Assembly: GCA_020744425.1 (NCBI GenBank)
Contig: JAGMUV010000029.1
Coordinates: 682,001 to 746,000, forward strand
From: Dactylonectria macrodidyma
Lineage: Eukaryota > Ascomycota > Sordariomycetes > Hypocreales > Nectriaceae
Reading direction: 5' to 3'
DNA: 64,000 nt
The stretch's first letter is position 1; every line of letters starts with the position of its first letter. The notes beneath the pieces were generated by a model. The model was not told where the DNA came from and did not search any database. It was given only the letters and a program-made list of their open reading frames with translations. The translations under genes were made by a program, and so were the position numbers. Positions 63,303 to 64,000 of this stretch are shown here, piece after piece.

Positions 63303-64000
63303 TAAGCACTGACAGGAGAGGCAAACCGGTCGCGGTTTGCGCAAAGGAGCCTTGAGGAACGAAGCTGGCTATGGCTTATTCCGACTTCCTTCATCGCCTC
63401 TGTTGATATATTCCAAGTTCGAATCTTGAGTGTTGTAACATGGTTTGCAGCAAGTTGTGCTAGAAGGCGCTGCTTCGTCAATCAGCACGTAATGTAGCTC
63501 GGGTCCTACCCTAGAATGTCTCACATTTCAAATAATGCATGGTTGAGATGATTCGACGTGAATGGACCTAATTATTATCGAAATAACTATTTCACTATAT
63601 CTAAAGGTACTGTAAGAAGAGCACTAATAAGTGGGCTTCAAGGTTCATAATAAATTGTGCGTAAGTGCTAAGGATAAGGAGAAGTAGGGTCGACGAAGGC
63701 ACCATAGCTTAATTATACTACTTAGATACAAAATGCACAAAGTCAAAACAATTTCTCATTCATGTGCACACTCTGATTGACGGCGAATGACGATGACATA
63801 CCGATCAGACTTTCCATTCATCAAACTTTGGATACCTCTTCTAAATACTTGTTCTTAGGAGGGTGGCGACTCCGGCTTGGACGGTTGGAGGACTCCGATA
63901 CAGAAGCTGTGATGGTATCAAGGACGTGTGCATGCGCGGTCGGATGAGTCGTGGGCGCGATGTGTCTCATGAAGGACGCGACGGGGGCCTGATTCCCATC
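63303..64000. other. No supported gene up to the window end
   Basis: No domain-bearing ORF, tRNA or repeat recognised. A short inverted pair ACCGGTCGCGGTTTGCGC lies near 63323-63341. A gene could begin beyond the window. Confidence 0.35.

Overview
The window looks like a repeat-rich accessory segment of a filamentous ascomycete (Pezizomycotina) nuclear genome. Introns are short (about 45-80 nt, GT..AG with internal CTAAC/CTGAC-like branch points). Typical fungal families occur (a PNP/NB-ARC/TPR NLR, an ankyrin NLR tail, a MYND protein, a cAMP-receptor-like GPCR, a secreted glucoamylase). Most transposons carry C-to-T type nonsense changes (CAG/CAA to TAG/TAA, TGG to TAG) as expected from repeat-induced point mutation (RIP).

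Layout. 1-6.8 kb: two inverted hAT elements flank a 1-kb segment. Two halves of one Ras-like gene lie on opposite strands, with an 8-bp hAT target duplication split between them, which points to an inversion. 6.9-14.8 kb: gene and transposon fragments (Helitron helicase, truncated BCS1-like gene, a second Ras-like gene with one stop, a hAT/cellular chimeric ORF, an inverted hAT tail, a pogo-like relic, and a non-autonomous hAT with perfect TSD). 15.2-16.3 kb: ankyrin NLR tail. 16.9-25.5 kb: a deleted Helitron relic, a MYND gene, and an apparently intact Helitron Rep-helicase gene with three short introns. 26.9-30.5 kb: an intact three-exon PNP-NB-ARC-TPR NLR with eight near-identical TPR units. 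30.7-34.4 kb: a Myb-like gene fragment and a RIP-damaged MULE. 34.4-43.4 kb: AT-rich, with a heavily mutated Helitron on the minus strand and a TA-flanked MITE inside it. 43.5-47.6 kb: a complete PIF/Harbinger element with TTA duplications, intact transposase and a broken accessory gene. 47.6-51.1 kb: degenerate DNA, a second MITE copy and a second MULE fragment. 51.2-56.8 kb: an island with two intact host genes, a GPCR and a GH15-CBM20 glucoamylase. 57.3-63.3 kb: a 5'-truncated LINE, a Helitron relic, a pseudogene, a helicase scrap, a 25-bp minisatellite and a repeated G-rich/hairpin module.

The genes do not form one pathway. Intact genes are the NLR (probable self/non-self or immune receptor), the MYND protein, the Helitron and Harbinger transposases, the GPCR (probable nutrient or stress sensing) and the glucoamylase (extracellular starch breakdown). 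The rest is a record of transposition, RIP, recombination and gene decay. No rRNA, tRNA, CRISPR array or Starship-type tyrosine-recombinase captain was recognised.
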